From the NCBI GenBank assembly GCA_034667465.1, contig JAXDJV010000014.1, positions 248,001 to 312,000 of the forward strand: a DNA stretch of 64,000 bases, given 5' to 3'. Positions 42,198 to 49,901 of the stretch are shown here, one piece after another. Origin of the DNA: JAOBAU01 sp034667465 (GTDB lineage: Bacteria; Acidobacteriota; Thermoanaerobaculia; Gp7-AA8). The notes below the pieces were generated by a model. It did not search any database. It had not been told where the DNA came from and worked only from the letters and a program-made list of their open reading frames with translations. The position numbers and the translations under genes are program-made. Numbering within the stretch: position 1 is the stretch's first letter; each line of letters opens with the position of its first letter.

Positions 42198-42796
42198 GCC
42201 GGCACGGCCGGCAGCGTATGTGGCGGAGCCTTCACGTGGATTCCGATTCTGCCGGCCTCGCTGGAAGTGTCGTCAATGTGTTGACTGTGCCGGGTCTGTG
42301 GAACTCCGGCCCGCAGCACTGGCAGACGTTTTGGGAGCAGAAGCACGGCTGGCGCCGCGTGCAGCAGCGCGACTTCGATCATCCCGATCGCGATGAGTGG
42401 GTGGCGACGCTCGATCGCGCCATTCGCGAATGCGCGACGCCTCCGGTGCTGGCCGCTCATTCGCTCGGATGCGCGCTCGTCGCCGAATGGTCGGCGTCGA
42501 CCGGCGGACGCGGAATCGCCGGCGCATTTCTCGTCGCGCCGAGCGATGTCGAAGCGCCCGACTATCCGATCGAAGGCCGCAGCTTCGCGCGGATGGCGCT
42601 CAGCTCACTCCCGTTTCCGAGCATGCTCGTCGCCAGCACGAATGATGAATACGTGAGCGTCGCCCGCGCGAAGGAGTTCGCCGACGCGTGGGGAAGCCAG
42701 CTCGTGTTCATCGGCGACGCCGGACATATCAATGGTGCGTCGGGACACGGACCGTGGCCGGAAGGTGAAGCGATGCTCCTGTCATTCCGAGCGTAG
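42194..42796 (+). CDS. RBBP9/YdeN-type alpha/beta hydrolase
   Basis: 200 residues. Start GTG 42194 overlaps the previous stop; ATG 42219 is an alternative. VLTVPGLWNSGPQHWQTFW near the start, the nucleophile in AAHSLGCALVAEW (Ser in H-S-L-G), and the His in GDAGHINGASGHGPWPEG near the end follow the RBBP9/YdeN serine hydrolase order. FLVAPSDVEAP and MLVASTNDEYVS hold the expected acid (Asp in the NDEY region). The C-terminus LLSFRA and its stop codon come from REP copy B. Confidence 0.85.
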   Translation: MSRHGRQRMWRSLHVDSDSAGLAGSVVNVLTVPGLWNSGPQHWQTFWEQKHGWRRVQQRDFDHPDRDEWVATLDRAIRECATPPVLAAHSLGCALVAEWSASTGGRGIAGAFLVAPSDVEAPDYPIEGRSFARMALSSLPFPSMLVASTNDEYVSVARAKEFADAWGSQLVFIGDAGHINGASGHGPWPEGEAMLLSFRA

Positions 42797-42870
42797 CGAG
42801 GAATCCGGGCGGGTGGTGCGGCAGGGGCGCGCCCCGCCCGCCCGGATCCTTCGCTGACGCTCAGGATGAC
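42781..42870. repeat. REP-like inverted repeat, copy B
   Basis: Starts GTCATTCCGAGCGTAGCGAG and ends CGCTCAGGATGAC, with CGGATCC in the right arm. It lies between the convergent hydrolase and ammonia-lyase genes; its first bases encode the last residues and stop of the hydrolase. Confidence 0.85.
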
Positions 42871-42871
42871 A

Positions 42872-44572
42872 TCACGCGAACAGCAGCGCGCGCACGCGCC
42901 GGGCGTCTTCACTCAACACGCGATCCTTCGTAACCGGCGGCACCGTGTTTCGAATTTCGAGATAGAGCGGACGCAGCGCCGGGGCGATTCCCGCGGCAAC
43001 GTCCGTCGTCACGACCGCTTCGAATTCACGCGACTGCGTTTCCGCTTCATCCACTGTCATGACATGGCGCGGCGCGAGCGGATCGCACTTCATCCCGATG
43101 CGCCAGTCGAGCGCCTGCGCGGAAACGAGCAGCTCCAGCGCCAGTACCGACTGCGTGTTGCCGACGATCGTTCGCATCTTGCGCGCGGCGTGCGTCGACA
43201 TCGACACATGATCTTCGACGTTGGCGCCGGTCGGAATCGAATCGACCGACGCGGGATGCGCGAGCACTTTGTTCTCCGACACGATCGACGCCGCTGTGTA
43301 CTGCGCGATCATCAGTCCCGAGTGGACGCCTGGTTTCGTCGTGAGATTCGACGGCAGCCGGCGATTCATATTGCCGTCGAGCATCAGCGCCGTGCGACGC
43401 TCCGAAATGTTCGCAAGCTCCGCGACGGCGATCGCCAGAAAGTCGGATGCAAGCGCGATCGGCTGTCCGTGAAAGTTGCCGGCTGAATACGCGACGCGCT
43501 TCTCATCGGGATGCCGGTTCGCGCGGAACTCGACGTCGAACGGATTGCCGCCGTCGGGAAAGAAGAGCGGATTGTCGGTCGCGGCGTTGATCTCGCGTTC
43601 GGCGATCTCACGCGCGTAACGGATAGCGTCACGACTCGCGCCGTGAACCTGCGGCGCGCAGCGGAGCGAATACGAATCCTGCACGGCGCCGGCCCGTTCG
43701 ACGAGCGTCGAGCCGGTGAGCAGCTCGCGCATCCGCGCGGCGCTTTGAATCTGTCCGAGCTGACCGCGCGCGTCGTGCACTTTCGCATCGAGTGCGCGCG
43801 TGCAGCCGCACATCGCTTCGAGCGCCATCGCAGCGGCGGCATCGGCAACGCCGGCCAATCTCTCCGCGTCGTAGACGCCGAGGGCGAGCATGGCCGTGGA
43901 GAAATTCGCGCCGTTGACGAGTGCGAGACCTTCCTTGAATCGCGGCAGCAACTCTTCGGCGGTGAAGCCGAGGACCGCGGGAAGTTCTTTCGCATCGCGC
44001 AGCGTCGGATCGGAAGTCGTGTAGAAACGACCTTCACCGAGCAGCACGACGAAGAGGTGCGAGAGCGGACAGAGATCGCCGCTCGCGCCGACCGAACCGC
44101 GCAGCGGCACGAGCGGAATCACGCCGCGATTGAGCATCGCCTGGACGACGTCGACGAGCTTGCGGCGAACGCCGGAGTGTCCTTTGAGAAACGCATTCAG
44201 TCGCGTCGCCAGCGCGGCGCGCACGACTTCTGCGCTGAAGTAGTTCGAGAGATCGTCGGGATTGGTGTTCTCGCCGATGCCGACCGAATGACTGAGCAGC
44301 AGATTGCGCTGGAGCTGCTCGAGGTCGTCCGGCGCGATCGGCTGATCTTTGAATTCGCCGAAGCCGGTTGTGACGCCGTACTCGCGTGCTCCCGACTCGC
44401 CCGCTTCGTACGCGCGGCGATAGTTGTCGACGATCTGCGCGATCAGCTCCTCGCCGCGCGCGACGATCGCTTCCGTCGACGGATGGCGCTCAACGAAGAT
44501 CGAAGGATCGCGCGCGATGGCGACGAGCTGTTCGATCGTCAGCGAAGAACCGTCGAGCGTGATCGTCGTCAT
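42872..44572 (-). CDS. Aromatic amino acid ammonia-lyase, histidine ammonia-lyase-like
   Basis: 566 residues from ATG 44572, which overlaps the hisS stop by 4 bases; a longer frame only runs through hisS. The MIO cofactor triad Ala163-Ser164-Gly165 is in RGSVGASGDLCPLSHL. TTGFGEF at 68-74, QRNLLLSHSVGIGE, NGANFSTAMLALG and QDSYSLRCAPQVHG are all family motifs. It is longer than the usual 500-residue HutH. It removes ammonia from histidine or a related aromatic amino acid; the substrate is not fixed. No other hut genes are present. Coupling to hisS is odd for a catabolic enzyme. Confidence 0.88.
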   Translation of the reverse strand: MTTITLDGSSLTIEQLVAIARDPSIFVERHPSTEAIVARGEELIAQIVDNYRRAYEAGESGAREYGVTTGFGEFKDQPIAPDDLEQLQRNLLLSHSVGIGENTNPDDLSNYFSAEVVRAALATRLNAFLKGHSGVRRKLVDVVQAMLNRGVIPLVPLRGSVGASGDLCPLSHLFVVLLGEGRFYTTSDPTLRDAKELPAVLGFTAEELLPRFKEGLALVNGANFSTAMLALGVYDAERLAGVADAAAAMALEAMCGCTRALDAKVHDARGQLGQIQSAARMRELLTGSTLVERAGAVQDSYSLRCAPQVHGASRDAIRYAREIAEREINAATDNPLFFPDGGNPFDVEFRANRHPDEKRVAYSAGNFHGQPIALASDFLAIAVAELANISERRTALMLDGNMNRRLPSNLTTKPGVHSGLMIAQYTAASIVSENKVLAHPASVDSIPTGANVEDHVSMSTHAARKMRTIVGNTQSVLALELLVSAQALDWRIGMKCDPLAPRHVMTVDEAETQSREFEAVVTTDVAAGIAPALRPLYLEIRNTVPPVTKDRVLSEDARRVRALLFA

Positions 44573-45993
44573 ACGATTCCGACCAGCATCTTCCTGATCG
44601 TCTCGATCAGTTCCGCGCGCGGCGTGGTGACCTGACCCGGACGCGCAGCCAGCCACTCGCTGCGATCGTTCAGCTTGTCCGCTTTCGCGCGGCCGACGGC
44701 CATGTCTTTGATGGTGACGACGCCCTGCTGTTTCTCGTTCGATCCGTACAGAATCGCGAGAGGAATCTCGTATTGGTCGGCGTATTTGAGCTGCGCGCCC
44801 ATCCGCTTCGCGGTGCCGATGTAGAGCTCCGTCGGAATGCCGGCGCGACGCAATTCCCACGTCAGCTGCAGGTAATCGTCGATGAGCGCGGCGTCCATGT
44901 TGACGACCAGAACCTGTGCAGTCGCTTTGCGTTTCGGGAGCGCGCCGAGGAAGTCGAGTGCGGCGAGGAGCCGATCGACACCCATCGACGCGCCGACGGC
45001 CGGAATCGACTCGCCGAGGAAACGCATGACCAGATCGTCGTAACGTCCGCCGCCGAAGACGGAGCCGAACTGCGGCGCGTCGAGCAGGATCGCTTCGAAT
45101 ACCGGTCCGGTGTAGTAGGCGAGCCCGCGCGCGATCGAGAGATCGATGGCGACGCGATCATCGTTGTAGCCGAGCGCGTAGAGATGATTCGAGATGCTGG
45201 CGACGACGTCGATCTTTTCCTCGGCGGTCGCGATTCCGGCGAAGAGCACGCGAAGCTGTGCGAGCACTTCGTTGCGATTGACCGGCTTGATGGCGAGGAA
45301 GCGCTCGATGCGCTCGACCTGCGTCGCTTCGAGTCCGACGCCGCGGATCGTGTCCCCGGATTCGTCTTTGTAGCCGCCCATCAGCTCGAGGCGAACTTTC
45401 TCGATGCCGACTTTGTCGAGCTTGTCGAGGACGCGGAAAACGTCGACACCCTGCTCGGCGCCGATGCCGGCGTATTCGAGGAGGAGGTTGAGCATCGCCC
45501 GCGACGAGAAGCGAACGAGGTAGCGGCCGACGTTCAGCGCCGAAAGCGTGTCGCACATTCCGGCGATGATCTCGGTGTCGGCGACTTCCGATTCGACGCC
45601 GACGGAGTCGAGGTCGAACTGCGTGAACTCGCGGTAGCGACCCTTGTCCGGCTTGTCAAATCTCCACACCGGCGAGACCTGATAACGGCGAAACGGACGC
45701 GGCAGCTCTTTGTACTGCGCGACGACGCGCGCCAGTGGGACGGTCAGATCGAAGCGGAGTCCTAGCGCTTCTTTCTCCGGCGTCGAAACGCGGTAGATCG
45801 ACTGTTGCGCTTCTTCTCCGGCGCTGCCGGAAAGGACGTCGAGATATTCGACGGCCGGCGTACTGAGCGGTACGAATCCGTACAGTTCATAGACGCCGCG
45901 AATGGTGTCGATCATCGCCTGGCGGGCGAGCATCTGATCGGGAAGTAAATCTCTGAGGCCGCGGGAGACACGAGGCTCGACGGTAGTCATCAT
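44569..45993 (-). CDS. hisS: Histidyl-tRNA synthetase
   Basis: 474 residues from ATG 45993 (second ATG 45990); further upstream lies the tRNA-His gene, so longer frames are unlikely. Class II motifs: RGLRDLLPDQM, LRFDLTVPLAR (motif 1 region), RYQVSPVWRFDKPDKGRYREFTQFDLDSVG (motif 2, split at about 112-142), the second HisA-type motif RGLAYYTGPVFEA, motif 3 GASMGVDRLLAAL, and an anticodon-binding C-terminal domain. QFDLDSVG and VLDKLDKVGIEKV resemble eukaryotic and alphaproteobacterial enzymes more than the common bacterial QFHQxGVE type. It charges the neighbouring tRNA-His, whose end lies 23 bases upstream. Confidence 0.93.
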   Translation of the reverse strand: MMTTVEPRVSRGLRDLLPDQMLARQAMIDTIRGVYELYGFVPLSTPAVEYLDVLSGSAGEEAQQSIYRVSTPEKEALGLRFDLTVPLARVVAQYKELPRPFRRYQVSPVWRFDKPDKGRYREFTQFDLDSVGVESEVADTEIIAGMCDTLSALNVGRYLVRFSSRAMLNLLLEYAGIGAEQGVDVFRVLDKLDKVGIEKVRLELMGGYKDESGDTIRGVGLEATQVERIERFLAIKPVNRNEVLAQLRVLFAGIATAEEKIDVVASISNHLYALGYNDDRVAIDLSIARGLAYYTGPVFEAILLDAPQFGSVFGGGRYDDLVMRFLGESIPAVGASMGVDRLLAALDFLGALPKRKATAQVLVVNMDAALIDDYLQLTWELRRAGIPTELYIGTAKRMGAQLKYADQYEIPLAILYGSNEKQQGVVTIKDMAVGRAKADKLNDRSEWLAARPGQVTTPRAELIETIRKMLVGIV

Positions 45994-46016
45994 TTGGAGG
46001 TGCTGCGAAGAGGGGA

Positions 46017-46093
46017 TGGTACCAGGGGCGGGGGTCGAACCCGCGACCTCCAGATCCACAATCTGGCGCTCTAACCAACTGAGCTACCCCGGC
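46017..46093 (-). tRNA. tRNA-His (anticodon GTG), without encoded G-1, A73, CCA encoded
   Basis: The minus strand folds as a complete 77-base tRNA: acceptor GCCGGGG/CCCTGGT (7 pairs), D arm GCTC...GAGC, anticodon arm CCAGA-TTGTGGA-TCTGG, T arm GCGGG-TTCGACC-CCCGC, then ACCA. The anticodon GTG reads His codons. The base before position 1 (complement of 46094) is T, not the G-1 nearly universal in tRNA-His, and the discriminator is A, not C. A hisS gene follows on the same strand. Confidence 0.95.
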
Positions 46094-46158
46094 ACAGGGC
46101 GCGAATGATACTCGGCGCCGGGGAGAACGCGCAAGAATGGGAGTCCATTTCTCACGTC

Positions 46159-46893
46159 ATGCGATCGATCGATTCCAAACTCTTCGTCACTCAGGCCGAA
46201 CTGCAGCGCGTCGGCGATTATCGCGATGAGATCGCGTCGTTGCGGAAGGTCGAGGAGATCGAGTTTCGCACGCCGGTCACGTACCTGATCGGTGAGAACG
46301 GCTCGGGCAAATCGACGCTCATCGAAGCGATCGCGATCGCAGCCGGTTTCAACGCGGAAGGCGGCTCGAAGAACTTTCAGTTCGAGACGGTTCGCAACTG
46401 GGATCCGGATGCCGATCCGCCGCCGCAGCTCGTTCGTCTTTCGCGCAGTCCGCGCTATCCGTCCGATGGTTACTTTCTGCGCGCCGAGAGTTTCTTCAAC
46501 GTCGCAACCGAGATCGATCGTCTCGGAGTCACGCGCGGTTACGGCGGACAGTCGCTGCACGCGCAGTCGCACGGCGAGTCATTTCTCTCGCTGCTCCTCA
46601 ATCGTTTCCTCGGCGATGGGCTGTACATCCTCGACGAGCCCGAGGCTGCGTTGTCGCCGTCGCGGCAACTGTCGCTGTTGGCGCGGATGCACGATCTCGT
46701 CGCGCGCCGCGGCTCGCAGTTCATCATCGCCACGCATTCGCCGATCGTGATGGCGTATCCGGGCGCGACGATCTATCAGCTCGATGACGATGGATTGCAT
46801 GCGGTCGCGTACGAGGAGACCGAGCATTACCAGGTGACGCGCGATTTTCTGAATCAGCGCGAGCGGATGTTGAAAGTGCTCATGGAACCGTGA
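46159..46893 (+). CDS. AAA/ABC-type ATPase, stand-alone (predicted ATPase)
   Basis: 244 residues from ATG 46159 (an open frame reaches 46105, just beyond the tRNA). Walker A is GENGSGKST, with EAIAIAAGFNAEGGSKNF behind it. The signature region is QSLHAQSHGESFLSLLLNRF, Walker B is GLYILDEPEAALSPSRQ and the switch His is in IIATHSPIVMAYPGA. This is the pattern of small soluble ABC-like ATPases (OLD/RecF-like, often YbbI-like). The usual role is uncertain; some act in stress defence or toxin-antitoxin pairs. Its 3' end overlaps egtD on the other strand by 14 bases. Confidence 0.85.
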   Translation: MRSIDSKLFVTQAELQRVGDYRDEIASLRKVEEIEFRTPVTYLIGENGSGKSTLIEAIAIAAGFNAEGGSKNFQFETVRNWDPDADPPPQLVRLSRSPRYPSDGYFLRAESFFNVATEIDRLGVTRGYGGQSLHAQSHGESFLSLLLNRFLGDGLYILDEPEAALSPSRQLSLLARMHDLVARRGSQFIIATHSPIVMAYPGATIYQLDDDGLHAVAYEETEHYQVTRDFLNQRERMLKVLMEP

Positions 46894-47815
46894 GCAGCAG
46901 ATCGGCGAACCAGCCGCGCGAGTCTTTCCAGATTTTCGTCACGTCGAAACCGCCGCGCGCGGCGAGCGAGCGGAGCGCCGCTTCGTCGTATTTGTGCGAG
47001 TTCTCGGTGTGGATCGTTTCGCCTTCTGCGAAATCGACGTCGAGATCGAGCGCGTCGATGTGGACGCGCTGCGCCGCGAGACTGACGAGATGCATTTCGA
47101 TGCGGCCGAGTTGTTCGTCGTAAATCGCGCGATGGGCGAACTGTGAGAGGTCGAAGTTTGCGCCGAGCTCGCGATTGATGCGCGCGAGGACGTTTTTGTT
47201 GAAGGCGGCGGTGACGCCGAGCGGATCGTCGTAGGCGGGGATGAGGACGTCGAGCGGTTTGCGGAGATCGGCGCCGAGGAAGAGTGCGTCGCCGCTGCGA
47301 AGCGCGCCACGGACGTTTGTCAGCAGCGATGCTGCTTCATCGGGATCGAGATTGCCGATCGTCGAGCCCAAGAATAGAACAACAGTGCGATCGGCGCTGC
47401 TGACGAGCGCTTCGCGCGGATCGTGAAAATCTCCAACCAGCGGCGTGACGCGCAGCCGCTCATACGTATTCGTCAGCTCGCGCGCGCTCAGCTCGAGGAT
47501 GTGCGGGTCGATATCGAGCGGCGCGTATTCGAGCTCCGGCTGCCGTTCGAGCAGCGCTTCGATGAGGATCCGCGTCTTTCTTCCGCTGCCGGCGCCGAGC
47601 TCCACGAGACGAACCGGCGGCTGGAAGGCTTCCGCAATCTCCGCCGCATGCGCGTTGAGGATCTCTGTTTCGGCGCGCGTGACGTAATACTCCGGCAGCT
47701 CGCAGATGGCGGTGAACAGCGCCGACCCGAGGGCGTCGTAGAAGTATTGAGGCAGCAGGAACCTGCGCTCGGCGGTAAGCCCATGGCGCACGTCGTCGGC
47801 AAAGTCGTTCGGCAT
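46880..47815 (-). CDS. egtD: Histidine-specific N-alpha-methyltransferase (EgtD-like)
   Basis: 311 residues, the usual EgtD length. LTAERRFLLPQYFYDALGSALFTAICELPEYYVTRAE (split across about 13-49), the SAM-binding VELGAGSGRKT (about 69-79), YAPLDIDPHIL, VVLFLGSTIGNLDP, and ALFLGADLRKPLDVLIPAYDD are all typical. EgtD trimethylates histidine, the first step of ergothioneine synthesis. No EgtB is beside it, so the next step may be encoded elsewhere. The start at 47815 is 36 bases from the divergent histidine kinase gene. Confidence 0.9.
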   Translation of the reverse strand: MPNDFADDVRHGLTAERRFLLPQYFYDALGSALFTAICELPEYYVTRAETEILNAHAAEIAEAFQPPVRLVELGAGSGRKTRILIEALLERQPELEYAPLDIDPHILELSARELTNTYERLRVTPLVGDFHDPREALVSSADRTVVLFLGSTIGNLDPDEAASLLTNVRGALRSGDALFLGADLRKPLDVLIPAYDDPLGVTAAFNKNVLARINRELGANFDLSQFAHRAIYDEQLGRIEMHLVSLAAQRVHIDALDLDVDFAEGETIHTENSHKYDEAALRSLAARGGFDVTKIWKDSRGWFADLLLTVP

Positions 47816-47851
47816 CGGGGGGCGATTCTATCCGTTTGCTACGATGCCTCA

Positions 47852-48922
47852 ATGCGTCGACTCGGTCCGCGCGGCATTGCAGCACTGCTCGTGTTCGTCG
47901 TCTCGACGTTCGCCGGAATCTACTTCGCGACGCAGCTCGTCATCGCTTATCCGGCGGCGATCCGCCGGCCGCTCGGCGACGCGCTCTCGATCAACCTCAC
48001 GTATTACTGGCTGTGGGGTTTGTCGGTGCCGCTCGTCATCTGGATGGCGAAGCGCTTCCGTTTCGAGCGCGGCCGCTGGCTCCCGAGCCTCGGCGTTCAC
48101 GCGCTCTGGAGCGTCGTGCTCACGCTCGTACAGATCGGCATCGCCGAATGGTTTCTGCAGACGTTCACTGGCGCGCGGCCGGAACACAAGTCGCTGCGCG
48201 ACGCGTTCCTCGACAACTTCCATTCATCGCTGCCGACGTACTGGATCATCCTCTTCGGTTACTACGCGTTCGATTACTACGTGAAGTACCGCGACCGCGA
48301 GCTGCAGGCGTCGCAGCTGGAGACGCGGCTGTCGCAGGCGCAGCTGCAGGCGCTGAAGATGCAGCTCAATCCGCACTTTCTCTTCAACACGCTGAACACG
48401 ATCTCGTCGCTGATGTACACCGATGCCGAGGCCGCTGACGCGATGATGTCGCGGCTGTCGGAGCTGCTGCGATTGACGCTGGAGAAAGACGCGACGCAGG
48501 AAGTGACGCTGAAAGAGGAGATGGAGCTGCTCGATCGCTATCTCGCCATCGAGCGGATTCGCTTCGAAGAGCGTCTCGACGTGCGCGTCGACGTCGATCC
48601 GTCAGTCCTCGGCGCGCGCGTGCCGAATTTCTCGCTGCAGCCGCTCGTCGAGAATGCCATTCGACACGGCATCGCTCCGCGGCCGGAAGGCGGACGTCTC
48701 GATCTCTCCGTGGTACGCGACAACGGCACGCTGCGCATTCGCCTGCACGACGACGGCCCCGGACTGCAGCCGTCCGGCGCTGCACGTCGCGAAGGAATCG
48801 GCGTCGCGAACACCCGCGCGCGGCTCGCGCAACTCTACGGCGCGAATCATCGCTTCACGATGACGAACGCCGCGGAAGGGGGGCTGCTGGTGGAGATGGA
48901 GATTCCGTATTCGGAAGGATGA
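47852..48922 (+). CDS. LytS/YehU-type sensor histidine kinase
   Basis: 356 residues from ATG 47852; a longer frame upstream crosses the opposite-strand egtD gene. Four transmembrane helices (about 9-30, 46-62, 75-95, 125-145) form the sensor. A coiled coil leads to the phospho-acceptor region LKMQLNPHFLFNTLNTISSL, the conserved His of the His_kinase family. The ATP-binding part holds LQPLVENAIRHGI, DDGPGL and GIGVANTRARLAQLYG. The signal is unknown. The stop falls in an inverted repeat, and a LytTR regulator follows. Confidence 0.92.
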   Translation: MRRLGPRGIAALLVFVVSTFAGIYFATQLVIAYPAAIRRPLGDALSINLTYYWLWGLSVPLVIWMAKRFRFERGRWLPSLGVHALWSVVLTLVQIGIAEWFLQTFTGARPEHKSLRDAFLDNFHSSLPTYWIILFGYYAFDYYVKYRDRELQASQLETRLSQAQLQALKMQLNPHFLFNTLNTISSLMYTDAEAADAMMSRLSELLRLTLEKDATQEVTLKEEMELLDRYLAIERIRFEERLDVRVDVDPSVLGARVPNFSLQPLVENAIRHGIAPRPEGGRLDLSVVRDNGTLRIRLHDDGPGLQPSGAARREGIGVANTRARLAQLYGANHRFTMTNAAEGGLLVEMEIPYSEG

Positions 48923-49001
48923 AGGATGAAGGCTGAAGGATGAATATGCGCCGGGAACTTGAACGATTTCTTCATCCTTCATCCTTCATCCCTCATCCTT
49001 C
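48914..49001. repeat. Heptamer-built inverted repeat, copy 3
   Basis: Left arm: tandem GAAGGAT-GAAGGAT-GAAGGCT-GAAGGAT (48914-48941), which supplies the kinase stop TGA. Right arm: TTCATCC units (48971-48998), reaching the CATG of the next start. Several base pairs can form over the whole length around a loop of about 30 bases. Confidence 0.8.
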
Positions 49002-49751
49002 ATGAAGATCCGCACTCTCATCGTCGACGACGAGCGCCACGCGCGGCAGAAGATTCGCTCGCTGCTCGCGGGAAAGAACGACGTCGAGATCGTGCGCGAG
49101 TGTGCGAACGGCGATGACGCGGTGCGGGCGATTCGCGAAACGCGTCCCGATCTGATTTTTCTCGACGTGCAGATGCCGGGACGGAGCGGCTTCGACGTGC
49201 TGCGCGATGCGGCCGATGACGTGAAGCACATCGTCTTCGTCACCGCGCACGATCAGTACGCGCTGCAGGCGTTCGAAGTGCAGGCGCTCGACTATCTGCT
49301 GAAACCGTTCGATCGCGATCGCTTCGAGAAAACGCTCGATCGCGTGCGCGGGCGGATGCAGAACGACAGCGGCGATCTCCAGGCGAAGCTGCGCGCGCTC
49401 GTCGAACAGATGCATGAGAGCGACGCGCTGCAGCGGCTGATGATCAAGTCAGCCGGACGGATCACGTTCCTGCGCGTCGACGAGATCGACTGGCTGGAAG
49501 CAGCCGACAACTACGTGCGCATCCACGCCGGCCGCGAAACGCATCTCATCCGCGAGACGATGAATCATCTCGAGACGCGGCTCGACAAACGAAAGTTCGT
49601 GCGCATTCATCGCGGCGCGATCGTGAACATCGATGCCGTGGCGGAAGTTCGTGCGCTCTTCCACGGCGATCACAGCGTGTTGCTGCGCACCGGCGTTTCG
49701 CTCCCGCTCGGCCGCGCCTACCGCGACCGCCTGCTGTCATCCCGAGCGTAG
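49002..49751 (+). CDS. LytTR-family response regulator
   Basis: 249 residues. Receiver domain 1-120 with acidic pocket VDDERHARQK, phospho-acceptor Asp in LIFLDVQMPGRSG (about 55), and Lys in LLKPFDRDRF. The C-terminal LytTR DNA-binding domain (about 150-240) reads FLRVDEIDWLEAADNYVRIHAG, then KRKFVRIHRGAIVNIDAV and LPLGRAYRDRLL. It pairs with the upstream kinase. The end LLSSRA and the stop are made by REP copy C, so the natural C-terminus may be shorter. Confidence 0.95.
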   Translation: MKIRTLIVDDERHARQKIRSLLAGKNDVEIVRECANGDDAVRAIRETRPDLIFLDVQMPGRSGFDVLRDAADDVKHIVFVTAHDQYALQAFEVQALDYLLKPFDRDRFEKTLDRVRGRMQNDSGDLQAKLRALVEQMHESDALQRLMIKSAGRITFLRVDEIDWLEAADNYVRIHAGRETHLIRETMNHLETRLDKRKFVRIHRGAIVNIDAVAEVRALFHGDHSVLLRTGVSLPLGRAYRDRLLSSRA

Positions 49752-49826
49752 CGAGGGACCCGGGCGGGCGGGGTTCGACTGTCGTTCGCGCCGCACACCC
49801 GGATCCCTCGCTACGCTCGGGATGAC
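49736..49826. repeat. REP-like inverted repeat, copy C
   Basis: Ends GTCATCCCGAGCGTAGCGAG and its reverse complement CTCGCTACGCTCGGGATGAC, about 50 bases apart. Supplies the last codons and TAG stop of the LytTR gene and lies between it and the OPT transporter gene. Nearest match to copy A among the four. Confidence 0.85.
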
Positions 49827-49901
49827 GTCGTTCGCCCCGTGTACACGCCATTCGCCACAAAACCGCATTCCCGCCGAAAACCGCTCGCGCAAAGTGCGCT
49901 C

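Noticed and set aside
46105..46158. N-terminal extension of the ATPase from ATG 46105
   Set aside because: The extra 18 residues are not family-like and the start lies 12 bases from the tRNA; ATG 46159 gives the expected N-terminus.
48914..49001. CRISPR-like array from the repeated GAAGGAT units
   Set aside because: Units are 7 bases with no spacers and are arranged as an inverted pair; there are no cas genes.
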